From assembly GCA_018263575.1 (NCBI GenBank), contig JAANWX010000036.1, forward strand, positions 1-32,848: a stretch of 32,848 nucleotides of DNA, read 5' to 3'. Both the position numbers and the translations under genes were made by a program. The DNA comes from Chloroflexota bacterium. GTDB taxonomy: Bacteria > Chloroflexota > Anaerolineae > Anaerolineales > UBA11858. This document shows positions 15,083 to 23,304 of the stretch, in pieces. Positions within the stretch are counted from its first letter, which is position 1; each line of letters opens with the position of its first letter. The notes under the pieces are model-generated. The model was given only the letters and a program-made list of their open reading frames with translations. It did no database searches and was not told where the DNA came from.

Positions 15083-15218
15083 TACCCCAACCCCCAATAT
15101 CCAATACCCAATAGCAAATATCCAATCTCCAACCTCCAATCTCCAACTTCCGCCCCACCACCCTCCAATCTCCAACTTCCACCCCACCACCCTCCAACTC
15201 CCACCCCTCATGCGGTAA
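15083..15218. repeat. Low-complexity tract of CCAATCTCCAAC-type units
   Basis: Many imperfect copies of CCAATATCC, CCAATCTCC, CCAACTTCC and CCCCACCACC run directly up to the transketolase leader. The inner segment CCCCACCACCCTCCAA is repeated almost exactly. No coding frame fits. Confidence 0.75.
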
Positions 15219-15254
15219 AATAGACCCTCAGTGAAATCTATCAAGGAGAAAAAC

Positions 15255-17258
15255 ATGCCCATTGACCAAGACCTACAAACCCGCGCCATCAACACCCTGC
15301 GCTTCCTATCTGTCGACGCGATAAATCGGGCCCAATCCGGCCACCCTGGCCTGCCCCTAGGTGACGCCGCTCTGGCCTACACCCTCTGGACGCGCCACCT
15401 GCGCCACAACCCCAAAAACCCCGCTTGGCCCAACCGCGACCGTTTCATCCTTTCTGGCGGACACGGCTCGGCCCTGCTTTACTCGCTCTTGCACCTCACC
15501 GGCTACGACCTCTCTTTAGAAGAGGTGAAAAACTTTCGCCAGTGGGGCAGCCTCACCCCCGGCCACCCGGAATACGGCCTCACCCCCGGCGTGGAAACCA
15601 CCACCGGCCCCCTCGGCCAGGGATTTTCTAACGGCGTGGGCATGGCCATCGCCCAGGCCCATCTTGCCGCCCAATTCAATCGCCCCGGCCACATAATTTT
15701 CGATAACTACATCTACGCCATCGTCACCGACGGGGATTTAATGGAAGGCATAACCGCTGAGGCCGCCTCCTTGGCCGGTCACCTCGAACTTGGCAAACTC
15801 ATCTACCTCTACGACGATAACCGCATCTCCATTGATGGCAACACCGATCTCACCTTCACCGAGGACCGTGCCGCACGCTTCGAGGCCTACGGCTGGCAAA
15901 CCCTTTTCGTGGAGGATGGCAACGACGTGGAGGCTATCGATGCCGCCATCACCGCCGCTAAGGAGGATGCCCGGCCCACCCTCATCGTTTGTCGCACCCA
16001 CATTGGCTACGGCCTGCCTGCCCAAGACACTGCCAAAGCCCACGGCTCCCCTCCGAGCGATGACGAGTTGAACACCGCGAAAGAAAACCTAAACTGGCCG
16101 CTCGAACCGCGTTTTCTCATTCCGGAAGATGTGGGGGAGCATTTTGCCCAGGCGGTGGATTCCGGGCAGCAGGCGGAGGAATCCTGGCGGGAACGTTTCG
16201 CCGCCTATGAAGCTGAACACCCGGCCCTGGCCCGTGACCTGACCCGTCGCTGGGCGGGGGAGCTTCCCCCCGGATGGCGGGAGGCCCTGCCCTCCTTCCC
16301 CGCCGACCCCCAGGGGATGGCCACCCGCAAGGCTTCCGGGACGGTCATCAACGCCCTGGCGCCCCACATCCCCGAACTGCTGGGCGGTTCGGCAGACCTG
16401 GCCCCCTCCACCAAAACCTGGATAGAGGGCAGTCCCGCTTTTCAATCTGGCCAACATCAGGGCCGCAACTTCCACTTTGGCGTGCGGGAACACGGCATGG
16501 GGGCCATTGTCAACGGTGTGGCTGTTTATGGCGGGCTAATTCCCTTCGGGGCGACCTTCTTGGTCTTTTCAGATTATATGCGCGGGGCCTTACGGCTCTC
16601 CGCCCTTTCCCACATGCCCAGCATTTGGGTCTTCACCCACGACAGCGTTGGGGTTGGCGAAGATGGCCCCACCCACCAGCCGGTGGAACATGTGGCCGCT
16701 TTACGGCTTATCCCCAAACTCACCGTCCTGCGCCCGGCGGATGCCAACGAAACCGCCCAGGCCTGGAAAATTGCCCTCCAAAACCGGGGATCGCCCACCG
16801 CCTTGGTGCTCACCCGCCAGTCCGTTCCCACCCTTGACCGGGAGACGTATGCCCCGGCCGAAGGAGTGGAACGTGGCGCCTATGTTTTGGGTGATCTTGG
16901 CGACCAAGAACCCGAGTTGGTGCTCATGGCTTCCGGGTCCGAGGTGAGCCTCATTGTCCGCGCCGGGGAGTTATTGGCCGCGGAGGGCGTGAACGTGCGT
17001 TTGGTATCCATGCCCAGTTGGGAACTCTTCCAGGCCCAAGATAAGGAATACCGTGACTTGGTACTTCCCCCCGCCGTGAAAAAACGCTTGGCCGTGGAGG
17101 CGGGTGTTTCTTATGGCTGGGAGCGCTGGGTAGGGGAGTCCGGCAAAGTCATCGCCGTAGACCGTTATGGCGCTTCTGCTCCTGGTGGTAGAATCTACCA
17201 GGAATATGGGCTTAGCGTTGAAAATATTATTTTAGAAGCTGAGAAATTGGGAAAATAA
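15255..17258 (+). CDS. tkt: Transketolase
   Basis: Thiamine-diphosphate enzyme that moves two-carbon ketol units in the pentose phosphate pathway. The protein has 667 residues. The N-terminal segment has [36 protein letters not shown] (64-83) and [14 protein letters not shown] (118-131). The cofactor motif is TDGDLMEG (158-165) with the Asn of [10 protein letters not shown]. The second half has the [10 protein letters not shown] segment and [18 protein letters not shown]. The start is taken at ATG 15255, seven bases after AAGGAG; a GTG at 15231 is in phase but lies before the ribosome site. With rpiB and tal downstream on the same strand it makes a complete non-oxidative branch apart from ribulose-phosphate epimerase. 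Confidence 0.97.
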   Translation: MPIDQDLQTRAINTLRFLSVDAINRAQSGHPGLPLGDAALAYTLWTRHLRHNPKNPAWPNRDRFILSGGHGSALLYSLLHLTGYDLSLEEVKNFRQWGSLTPGHPEYGLTPGVETTTGPLGQGFSNGVGMAIAQAHLAAQFNRPGHIIFDNYIYAIVTDGDLMEGITAEAASLAGHLELGKLIYLYDDNRISIDGNTDLTFTEDRAARFEAYGWQTLFVEDGNDVEAIDAAITAAKEDARPTLIVCRTHIGYGLPAQDTAKAHGSPPSDDELNTAKENLNWPLEPRFLIPEDVGEHFAQAVDSGQQAEESWRERFAAYEAEHPALARDLTRRWAGELPPGWREALPSFPADPQGMATRKASGTVINALAPHIPELLGGSADLAPSTKTWIEGSPAFQSGQHQGRNFHFGVREHGMGAIVNGVAVYGGLIPFGATFLVFSDYMRGALRLSALSHMPSIWVFTHDSVGVGEDGPTHQPVEHVAALRLIPKLTVLRPADANETAQAWKIALQNRGSPTALVLTRQSVPTLDRETYAPAEGVERGAYVLGDLGDQEPELVLMASGSEVSLIVRAGELLAAEGVNVRLVSMPSWELFQAQDKEYRDLVLPPAVKKRLAVEAGVSYGWERWVGESGKVIAVDRYGASAPGGRIYQEYGLSVENIILEAEKLGK

Positions 17259-17310
17259 CAGGTGCGATGCCCTCTGTTTGTGAGAGTGCGTGGGTCGTTT
17301 TAGCAAACCC

Positions 17311-17348
17311 GATGTGCAGCGCACCCAAAAGAAGGTGCAATGCACATC
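17311..17348. repeat. Hairpin in the tkt-rpiB spacer
   Basis: GATGTGCAGCGCACC (17311-17325) mirrors GGTGCAATGCACATC (17334-17348), with two mismatches. Related GGTGCGATGCC and GGTGCATTGCC sequences occur near 17262 and 17824. It ends just before the rpiB ribosome site and may be a dispersed repeat rather than a terminator. Confidence 0.6.
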
Positions 17349-17367
17349 TCAAATATCGGAGGAAAAA

Positions 17368-17823
17368 ATGCGTATAGTCATCGCCACAGACCATGGTGGG
17401 TTCCCTCTCAAAGAAACGGTCATCCAGGCCGTTCGTAAGGCGGGGCACGAAGCAATCGATTTGGGCACACATAGTATCGAAAGCGTGGATTACCCCGATT
17501 ACGCTCAAAAACTGGGCCAGGCCATCCAAAGCGGAGAGGCTGATAGGGGCGTGTTGTTGTGCGGCTCCGGGATTGGGGTGGCAATTGCCGCCAATAAAAT
17601 GAAAGGCATTTATGCCGCTATCTGTCATAACACCTATGCCGCTCGCCAGGGCGTGGAGCACGATGGAATGAACGTCCTCTGCTTGGGCGCGCGGGTGATT
17701 GGCCCGGAAATTGTCAAGGAAGTAGTACCCGCCTTTTTAGGCGCGGAGTTTATTGGAAACGAACCGGGTGAAAAACGCCACGCCCGTAGAGTAGGAAAAG
17801 TACAGGAAATAGAACGTAGGTGA
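17368..17823 (+). CDS. rpiB: Ribose-5-phosphate isomerase B
   Basis: This enzyme interconverts ribose 5-phosphate and ribulose 5-phosphate. It has 151 residues, as expected for the RpiB/LacA type. It opens MRIVIATDHGGFPLK with the substrate-binding D8-H9. Catalytic C65 is in VLLCGSGIGVAIAANK, and H98 is in VEHDGMNVLCLGARV. The true start is the ATG at 17368 after GGAGGAAAAA; the frame is open further upstream only through repeat sequence. It lies between tkt and tal, the expected pathway company. Confidence 0.96.
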   Translation: MRIVIATDHGGFPLKETVIQAVRKAGHEAIDLGTHSIESVDYPDYAQKLGQAIQSGEADRGVLLCGSGIGVAIAANKMKGIYAAICHNTYAARQGVEHDGMNVLCLGARVIGPEIVKEVVPAFLGAEFIGNEPGEKRHARRVGKVQEIERR

Positions 17824-17836
17824 GGTGCATTGCCCC

Positions 17837-17914
17837 CCCTCACCCCCGGCCCCTCTCCCAAAGGTAGAGGGGAGACATGCTCCCTCTCCCTCTGGGAGAG
17901 GGTTGGGGTGAGGG
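17837..17914. repeat. CCCTCACCCC dispersed palindrome
   Basis: CCCTCACCCC (17837-17846) is mirrored by GGGGTGAGGG (17905-17914). In between are CCCCTCTCCC and GGGAGAGGG arms and GAGGGGAGAC. This CCCTCACCCCnnCCCTCTCCC sequence type is a widespread intergenic repeat. It fills the rpiB-tal spacer. Confidence 0.8.
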
Positions 17915-17963
17915 CCAGCACTGGCACTCCGCGTTCAAATAAACCTTTTGGAGACTTAAAACA

Positions 17964-19067
17964 ATGGGAAGCATTCAAGAACTACATGACCTAGGACAAT
18001 CGATTTGGTACGACAACATCCAGCGCCGCCTACTAGAAAATGGAACCCTGGCGGCCATGATCGAGCGAGGAGAGATTCGGGGCGTGACCTCGAATCCCAG
18101 CATATTCAACAAAGCCATTGGCAACTCGGACGATTACGCCGAGGATATTGCAGCCCTATCCGCGCAGGGATTGGGACGAGAGGAGATTTACGAAAAACTG
18201 GCCATTGCCGACATTCAAGCCGCCACCGACCTCTTCCGCCCACTGTACGATGAGACCAACGGCGGGGACGGCTACGTTAGCTTGGAGGTCAGCCCTTATT
18301 TGGCGCGGGACACCCAAACCACTTTGGTCGAGGCCAAGCGTTTGTGGGCGGCCGTTGACCGCCCCAACCTGATGATTAAAATTCCCGGCACAGAGCAGGG
18401 CTTACCCGCCATCACGGGGGCCATTGCTGCCGGTATCAATGTCAATGTCACCCTCATTTTCTCCATCCCTCGCTATGAGAGGATTATGGACGCTTACCTG
18501 GCGGGTTTGGAGCAGCGCCTAGAAGCAGGCCGCCCCATTGACACAATCGCTTCCGTGGCCTCTTTCTTCATCTCTCGCATAGAGACCAATGTCGATGATC
18601 GTTTGGAGGCCATAATTGCCAAAGGTGAGACTTTCGCTGAAGGTTTAATGGGCCAGGCCGCGGTAGCGAGTGGAAAATTGGCCTACGAAAAATACAGTCA
18701 GGTCTTTGGAGAAGAGAACCAGCCCTTCGCCACTCTCCAGGCCGAGGGAGCGCAGCCCCAGCGGTTGCTCTTTGCCTCCACCAGTACCAAAAACCCGGCT
18801 TACTCGGACGTCAAATACGTGGAAGAGTTGATTGGGCCAGATACCGTCAACACCGTCCCCCCTCACACGCTAGAAGCCTTCCGCGACCACGGAGTCGCAC
18901 GTGTGCGTGTAACTGACGACGTGGCCTCAGCGCATCAGGCGTTTGAAGAACTAGCCGCTCCGGGTATAGACATTAATGACGTCGCCCAAGAATTAGAAGA
19001 CGCCGGCGTGAAGTCTTTCGCGGATGCGTTCACGGCCTTGCTGGAATCAGTGGCTAGTGATCAGTGA
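17964..19067 (+). CDS. tal: Transaldolase
   Basis: Transfers dihydroxyacetone units between sugar phosphates in the non-oxidative pentose phosphate pathway. The 367-residue length and the motifs GVTSNPSIFNKAI (40-52), VSLEVSPYLARDT (105-117) and NVTLIFS are those of the longer class of bacterial transaldolases. The Schiff-base lysine is K139 in LMIKIPGTEQG. The start at 17964 has only a weak GGAGACTT site upstream. The last codons (SVASDQ) and the TGA stop are written in a tandem repeat of the GTGATCAGTGACCAG kind that continues downstream, so the C-terminal tail may have been set by repeat expansion. Confidence 0.96.
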   Translation: MGSIQELHDLGQSIWYDNIQRRLLENGTLAAMIERGEIRGVTSNPSIFNKAIGNSDDYAEDIAALSAQGLGREEIYEKLAIADIQAATDLFRPLYDETNGGDGYVSLEVSPYLARDTQTTLVEAKRLWAAVDRPNLMIKIPGTEQGLPAITGAIAAGINVNVTLIFSIPRYERIMDAYLAGLEQRLEAGRPIDTIASVASFFISRIETNVDDRLEAIIAKGETFAEGLMGQAAVASGKLAYEKYSQVFGEENQPFATLQAEGAQPQRLLFASTSTKNPAYSDVKYVEELIGPDTVNTVPPHTLEAFRDHGVARVRVTDDVASAHQAFEELAAPGIDINDVAQELEDAGVKSFADAFTALLESVASDQ

Positions 19068-19170
19068 CCAGCCACCAGTGATCAGTGACTAGTGACTAGT
19101 GACTAGCGACCAGTGACCAGTCACCCAGTTTCCCAATTTACCAACTTACCAACTTACCAACCTACCAATC
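19048..19170. repeat. Tandem low-complexity repeats after tal
   Basis: Bases 19048-19125 are degenerate CAGTGACTAGTGAC units. Bases 19128-19170 are CCAACTTACCAACTTACC units. The first tract begins inside the tal coding region and supplies its stop. Confidence 0.8.
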
Positions 19171-19180
19171 CCCCCCAATC

Positions 19181-19843
19181 ATGAAACAACCAACCTTATT
19201 TGAATTTGACGATATTAGCACCGATACGATGGAGCTGTTCCCCGCCGTGTGGGGAGCGGCCGAACGCTTGGCGTCCCCTGATGCGGTCGAAAGGGATAAA
19301 GCTGTGGCCGCTTTGGTAGAAGTGGACGCTCACCGTCTTTCTCCCCTTGTGGCCTATTTGTTGGCCACCCGGCTTGCTGATCCAAACATTGAAGTCCGCT
19401 TTCACGTTGTGCAGGCTTTGGGGGCCATCCTTTTCCCCGATGAAGAGGATAAAATCACCCCCGATGAAGTCTGCCAACATGTCTTGGGCTATCTGTCCCT
19501 GATGCGTCGCCGGCAAATTTTCGCCTTGTTACAGGTGGCCGATCGTTATTTGGCCGCTGAAGAGCACATAGCCTCCTTGCTGAATGCCTGCTCTTATGCG
19601 GGGATTGCCCTGGGTGATATTATCAATGACCGCAGAGCGCCTGCATCCGTTAGGCAGCAGGCCATTCATTTTTCTGCCTTAGTTGGATTTACTAATACGA
19701 TTTCAGCCTTGGAGCGTTTGACCAGCCGCCTGGAGGCAAAGTCTGAAAAACAAGAGCGCATGGCCTTTCTCTCTGACGAGGTCGCTTCCGACGAGTCAAA
19801 ATTGCTATCGGCGGCGCAAGCGGCCTTGGTGCGGATGAAATAA
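19181..19843 (+). CDS. HEAT-like helical repeat protein, function unknown
   Basis: 220 residues, almost entirely helical. Repeated segments such as AVERDKAVAALVEVDAHRLSPLVAYLLATRLADPNIEVRFHVVQALGAIL and RRQIFALLQVADRYLAAEEHIASLLNACS have the spacing of HEAT repeats, including the D-P-N-x-x-V-R turn typical of them. It has no signal peptide or membrane segment. Proteins of this kind bind other proteins; no partner is evident. The ATG follows a CCAATCCCCCCCAATC stretch with no good ribosome site, so the start is the first Met in frame. The 3' end is duplicated by a 25-base direct repeat (see 19833-19945). Confidence 0.65.
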   Translation: MKQPTLFEFDDISTDTMELFPAVWGAAERLASPDAVERDKAVAALVEVDAHRLSPLVAYLLATRLADPNIEVRFHVVQALGAILFPDEEDKITPDEVCQHVLGYLSLMRRRQIFALLQVADRYLAAEEHIASLLNACSYAGIALGDIINDRRAPASVRQQAIHFSALVGFTNTISALERLTSRLEAKSEKQERMAFLSDEVASDESKLLSAAQAALVRMK

Positions 19844-19945
19844 GAGAATGTTATGAAGGGGCCGTAGCCGAGATTTTTGCGCAGCATCCCCGGAGGGGGA
19901 CCAAATCTCGTTCGGGTAGGGGATGAAATAAGAAAATGTTATGAA
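19833..19945. repeat. Palindromic element bracketed by 25-base direct repeats
   Basis: The same 25 bases (beginning GGATGAAATAAGA) occur at 19833-19857 and 19921-19945 with one mismatch, 88 bases apart. Between them is the 47-base hairpin module 19864-19910, whose arms are CGAGATTT and AAATCTCG and which is the inverted match of 384-430. The first repeat copy holds the HEAT gene stop, and the second holds the start codon of the SH3 protein gene. This looks like an insertion that duplicated its target. Confidence 0.75.
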
Positions 19946-20588
19946 ATTAATAGCTTTAAGAAAAATCTCCCCAAGTACTCGGTTGAGTCTTTATACTGCC
20001 CTGCTCGCACTCCTCTTCCTGGGAGCGGGATTGAGCACTTCGCTGGTACGAGCGACTGATACTGGTCAGCAGCCGACGGTTTCTATCCCCACAGTCACAG
20101 GGACGAAGACAGGCCCTATCGCCATTGTCTACTCAGACCCTGAAGACCAGATCAATGTGCGCTCCGGCCCTGGTGTCAATTATCCCAAGGTGGGAGTCCT
20201 CATCAATAGAGAGGAAGTCCCCGCTATAGGGAAATCCGCTGGTGGTTCTTGGGTGCAAATTGTTTATGTTGGGGTGGAAGATGGCGTGGCCTGGGTCTAT
20301 GCCCCTCTCTTGCGCATTAGTGGAGAGTTGCCCATCGTCGAGCCGCCCCCGACGCCCACCCCCCTTACGACCCCCACCATTGACCCCACCCTGGCGGCCC
20401 AGTACGTGGAGGATATCCCCCCCACCAGAAAACCCACCTACACCCCTGCCCCGCCGCTGGTGATCCCCACCTATCCACCCCAAGATAATGCCCTCGGCAC
20501 GGGCGGGTTGCCAATGGGCTTCTTGGTGGTGGGCCTGGTTGTCTTTGGTGTTTTAGGTATTATCGTTTCCTTTTTGCGGGAATTGTAA
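19941..20588 (+). CDS. Membrane-anchored SH3 (SH3b) domain protein
   Basis: This is a 215-residue extracytoplasmic protein. A hydrophobic N-terminal segment (about 15-38, TALLALLFLGAGLSTSLVRA) acts as signal or anchor. A bacterial SH3 domain follows (about 55-130), with INVRSGPGVNYPKVGVL and a GGSWVQIVYVG..AWVYAPLL core. Then comes a Pro/Thr-rich linker (TPTPLTTPTIDPT) and a C-terminal membrane helix (GLPMGFLVVGLVVFGVLGIIVSFL). Such SH3b domains usually bind cell-wall or envelope components. The ATG is in the second copy of the direct repeat, so its original upstream context has been changed by the inserted element. Confidence 0.85.
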   Translation: MKLIALRKISPSTRLSLYTALLALLFLGAGLSTSLVRATDTGQQPTVSIPTVTGTKTGPIAIVYSDPEDQINVRSGPGVNYPKVGVLINREEVPAIGKSAGGSWVQIVYVGVEDGVAWVYAPLLRISGELPIVEPPPTPTPLTTPTIDPTLAAQYVEDIPPTRKPTYTPAPPLVIPTYPPQDNALGTGGLPMGFLVVGLVVFGVLGIIVSFLREL

Positions 20589-20620
20589 ATTACAGAGCCT
20601 GAGCTAAAATAATAGGTTAA

Positions 20621-20670
20621 CTTGAAACACAAACAGCCCCGGTGAAAACCGGGGCTGTTTGTGTTTCAAG
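20621..20670. terminator. Strong bidirectional terminator
   Basis: A perfect 23-base stem begins CTTGAAACACAAACAGCCCC and is closed by a GAAA loop. It lies between convergent genes, the SH3 protein on the plus strand and the HesB-like gene on the minus strand, and can serve both. Confidence 0.9.
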
Positions 20671-20681
20671 TTTGGGAAGAG

Positions 20682-21032
20682 TTAGCAGCAGCCTGCACTG
20701 CTCGGGCATCCGCCGCAGTCTGCTGCAGCTACGGGATTATGGGGCTCAATGCGAAAGCCTGTTCGCCCGTTATCTTGGACATAGGCAACGGTGGCGCTGT
20801 TCAAATAACTTTGGGTTCGGTCATCAACGATGACCTTCACGTCATGGCATGTATAAACTTGGTCGTTGTCTCGGACGTTGTTATCAAAAGCCATTCCGTA
20901 TTGAGGGCCACCTCAACCAACACCTGAAATAAATAAGCGTAAGCCAAGATCTTCCTGTTCTTGTTCGGCTAGCAAATCTTTAACCGCGGTTGCGGCTTCT
21001 AGGGTAAGCGAAATCACATTTTCTTGTGTCAT
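20682..21032 (-). CDS. HesB/IscA-like selenoprotein (in-frame TGA read as Sec)
   Basis: This A-type iron-sulfur carrier-like protein of 116 residues would be cut at residue 40 by a TGA (20913-20915) if that codon meant stop. The flanks are continuous in one frame: MTQENVISLTLEAATAVKDL..LRLFISGVG, then TGA, then GGPQYGMAFDNNV..GFRIEPHNP. In IscA/HesB proteins this position holds the first conserved cysteine (G-x-x-G-C-G/S-G), so the TGA replaces exactly that residue. The C-terminal cysteines are kept in DCGGCPSSAGCC. AAGGA seven bases before the ATG supports the start. HesB-like selenoproteins are a known group. The expected role is Fe-S or metal binding, with Sec as a ligand or redox residue. 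No selA, selB, selC or selD lies in the window. Confidence 0.78.
20872..20898 (-). promoter_or_regulatory. Candidate bacterial SECIS hairpin
   Basis: On the minus strand, CGGA 15-18 bases after the TGA can pair with TCCG 38-41 bases after it, with GG near the 5' side of the apical region (21-22). Position and size resemble bacterial SECIS elements, though the predicted loop is large. A tighter TTGAGG/CCTCAA hairpin that includes the TGA itself is an alternative fold. Confidence 0.35.
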
Positions 21033-21144
21033 ATCATGTCCTTGTTTAAGTCTAAATGAATATGAGGATTCTAACAGAAGGGTTATAAGTGTCAATGGGA
21101 TAGAAGCCCATTTTATAAGTTTCTTATATCCCCCTCATCACCCA

Positions 21145-21948
21145 TCACCTCATTACCTCGAACATCCCATTCTCTTTATTGATGAAGATCACTCCGTCGC
21201 TCCCAGCCATCTCCTTTGCGAGAAAATCAGCGAATTCGCCCCGCCGCTCTTCTTGGAGGCCTAATTTCAAGCTGGAAAGCACATAATCGACGAGGGGGTT
21301 AATTTCAGTAACAAGGAGGGCGTTTTCTTGGCGGTGGAGCTTGAGACCTGAAAACCATTCCTTAAGTTGAGCCGTGCCGTTCTCCAGGGTGAAGTCCACT
21401 CTTTCGGCTTGATGCTGCGTAGCCAGGCGGGGATCAAATTTGGCGACCAGGGCTGGGAGCTCGGCCATGTGACATTCGCCCACAGTGGCAAAATAGGCTC
21501 GCCCACCGGGTTTCAGGACACACTGAATCTCTTCCAAGGCTTCTTTTCGGTCTGACACGTGGTAGAACATATGGTTGGCAATCACGGCGTCGAAGCTGTA
21601 TGCCGGGTAGGGGATTTCTTGGGCATCGATGATTTCAAGGTTGAACTGGTGTGCGAGGGGAAGGGTGTTTTTGCGGGCGTGCTCCAACATTCCCTGGGAA
21701 AAATCGGAGAGGGTGATTTCCCAACCCTGGGGAAGGCGGTGGGCGTTTTCGACCCATAAATCTCCCGGCCCACATCCTAGCTCTAATAGGCGGCATTCTG
21801 GCGGCAATTCTAAGTGGTCGAATACCCAATGGAACCAGCTATAGGTGTTCGTGCTGAATTGCCGGTGGAGGCGGATGCGAGCGTTGAGTTTGGTGGGATC
21901 TTTGTACTGATGCTCTTGAAGGTAGTTGGAGTCAGAGAGTTTTTTCAT
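21145..21948 (-). CDS. Class I SAM-dependent methyltransferase
   Basis: About 267 residues from MKKLSDSNYLQEHQYKD. The Rossmann motif I is LLELGCGPGDLW. Acidic residue LSDFSQGML follows after the second strand, then IIDAQEIPY, FDAVIANHMFYHVSD and LKPGGRAYFAT, the standard order of a class I methyltransferase. A substrate is not evident. The N-terminal SxxYLQEHQYKD segment recurs in bacterial methyltransferases of unspecified role. The frame is open up to 22020, but that part runs into a palindrome. ATGs at 21972 and 21948 are both possible, neither with a good ribosome site. It faces away from the RCK gene's 3' end with the hairpin repeat in the gap. Confidence 0.85.
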   Translation of the reverse strand: MKKLSDSNYLQEHQYKDPTKLNARIRLHRQFSTNTYSWFHWVFDHLELPPECRLLELGCGPGDLWVENAHRLPQGWEITLSDFSQGMLEHARKNTLPLAHQFNLEIIDAQEIPYPAYSFDAVIANHMFYHVSDRKEALEEIQCVLKPGGRAYFATVGECHMAELPALVAKFDPRLATQHQAERVDFTLENGTAQLKEWFSGLKLHRQENALLVTEINPLVDYVLSSLKLGLQEERRGEFADFLAKEMAGSDGVIFINKENGMFEVMR

Positions 21949-21998
21949 AGTGCGTGTTTTTCGATCAATCATTATCTCAATATTACGAGGGGCTGAGA

Positions 21999-22054
21999 CC
22001 TCCGAGGTTTTGTACTGCAAACCTCGGAGGCCTTACCCCGGTTTTGAGAAGATA
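21999..22054. repeat. Hairpin-plus-tail dispersed element (CCTCCGAGG type)
   Basis: CCTCCGAGGTTT (21999-22010) pairs perfectly with AAACCTCGGAGG (22019-22030). Twelve bases on is TTTTGAGAAGATA (22042-22054). The same tail follows another CCGAGG palindrome at 23422-23434. The element reaches to within two bases of the RCK gene stop and may also end its transcript. Confidence 0.7.
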
Positions 22055-22055
22055 T

Positions 22056-23114
22056 TCAATTGTTTTGTGCTACGGCGTTGACTTCCTTGGCGACCCCTAA
22101 GACTACGATGATGTCACCAGCACTTACACAGTGATAGGATTGAGGGTGGAAGATCAGAGTTTTGTCTTGCTCACGAATGAGAACAATGCTGATGTCGAAT
22201 TCTCGCTCAATTTCTGCTACTTTGAGACCAGCTAATTTTGATTGGTAGCTGATTTCAATGCGAGCCAGGTTTAATGGGCGGCCTTCTACGGTGATGGGTC
22301 GGGTCATATCTACCCCCGCGGCGGCCGCCGCGAAAACCGGGGAGGCTGTCGCTGTAGCGCTCATGGCGTGGAAACCAAATTGCTCTTTGAGGGAATGGGC
22401 AAAATCATCGTCGAAAATGCGAATGACCACTTGGATATCGGGGTTGATGTCACGAGCCTTTAAAGCGATTTGAAGGTTCAGGCTGTCGTTTTGTGTGCAC
22501 AGCATGATGGCACAAGCTTCTGAAGCGTTGGCCGCTTTCAAGATCGATTCCCGACCCGCGTCATCCGCGATCACGGGGATGCCTAGATTTTTTACACTGG
22601 CGACCAAGTCTGTTTCCGGATCGATTTCAATGGCTACTACATCTTCTTCCATCGAATGGAGGTGATGTGCCACACGGTATCCCAAGTGCCCCAAACCAAT
22701 GACAATTATGTGATTGTTGAATGTAGATGCGACTGCCATTTCCCACTCCTTGCTGCGTGCTTGTCGGTTGAAGAACAGCATCCCAAAGTCAGCCACGCCC
22801 TGGGCCAGGATGCTGATACCAAGGATTGGCATCAGAAAATAAAAAGTTTTCAGAAACCAAGCCTTGGAAAACTCTCCCAGTGGGCTTAGGAAAACCAAGC
22901 CTAAAACATGATAAGCGGCTTTTGCTACGCCGCCAATAGGTTCACCACTTAGTATGGATAAATGATTATAAAGTATTCCACCCCCAAGGACGGTTCCCAA
23001 AAAAGCCAGCAGAGGCCATTGGAATTCCTGCACAAGCAACCACGTATCGCGAAGCATGGCTCTTGTCTGCCTGCTAAATACCTGCCAACGGGAATTGGGG
23101 GAAGAGTTTATCAT
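22056..23114 (-). CDS. Ion-channel-like protein with TrkA-N and TrkA-C (RCK) domains
   Basis: 352 residues. Two membrane helices (about 31-50 and 85-105) are followed by a TrkA-N domain with the NAD-binding loop VIGLGHLGYRVAHHL (about 138-152), acidic E at the end of the second strand (AIEIDPE), and a TrkA-C domain at about 265-345. This is the layout of a potassium channel with cytoplasmic RCK gating ring. However, the stretch between the helices (LSGEPIGGVAKAAYHVLGLVFLSPLGEF) lacks the T-x-G-Y-G selectivity filter. It may be a regulatory or inactive channel relative. There are no obvious operon partners. Confidence 0.85.
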   Translation of the reverse strand: MINSSPNSRWQVFSRQTRAMLRDTWLLVQEFQWPLLAFLGTVLGGGILYNHLSILSGEPIGGVAKAAYHVLGLVFLSPLGEFSKAWFLKTFYFLMPILGISILAQGVADFGMLFFNRQARSKEWEMAVASTFNNHIIVIGLGHLGYRVAHHLHSMEEDVVAIEIDPETDLVASVKNLGIPVIADDAGRESILKAANASEACAIMLCTQNDSLNLQIALKARDINPDIQVVIRIFDDDFAHSLKEQFGFHAMSATATASPVFAAAAAGVDMTRPITVEGRPLNLARIEISYQSKLAGLKVAEIEREFDISIVLIREQDKTLIFHPQSYHCVSAGDIIVVLGVAKEVNAVAQNN

Positions 23115-23182
23115 ACCAAGAGTATATCATAGGTGAATGTGAATGAGATAAATCTTGGGATGGTTCACAGTTTAACGGGTGG

Positions 23183-23222
23183 CGGAGGTGACAGTCACTT
23201 CCGAAAGTTACTGTCACCTCCG
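23183..23222. repeat. Long near-perfect hairpin (GGAGGTGACAGT)
   Basis: CGGAGGTGACAGTCACTT (23183-23200) pairs with its mirror 23205-23222, with one mismatch and a four-base loop. It sits in the promoter region of the RCK gene, either a dispersed repeat or a cruciform-forming site. Confidence 0.7.
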
Positions 23223-23304
23223 CGATAACTTTGAATTCTGATGTATAATGAAGATGGTGTGTTGAAAACTTGTTCACAATATACTCCTGCAATTTTAGAA
23301 GCCA

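Noticed and set aside
19048-19170. CRISPR array
   Set aside because: Units are 7-14 bases, contiguous and degenerate, with no spacers and no cas genes; these are simple tandem repeats. The same applies to 29456-29525 and 15083-15218.
20682-20894. Separate 70-residue gene starting MAFDNNVRDNDQ
   Set aside because: This is the downstream part of the HesB-like gene; the residues just before it (GGPQYG) are conserved family sequence in the same frame, so an internal start is unlikely.
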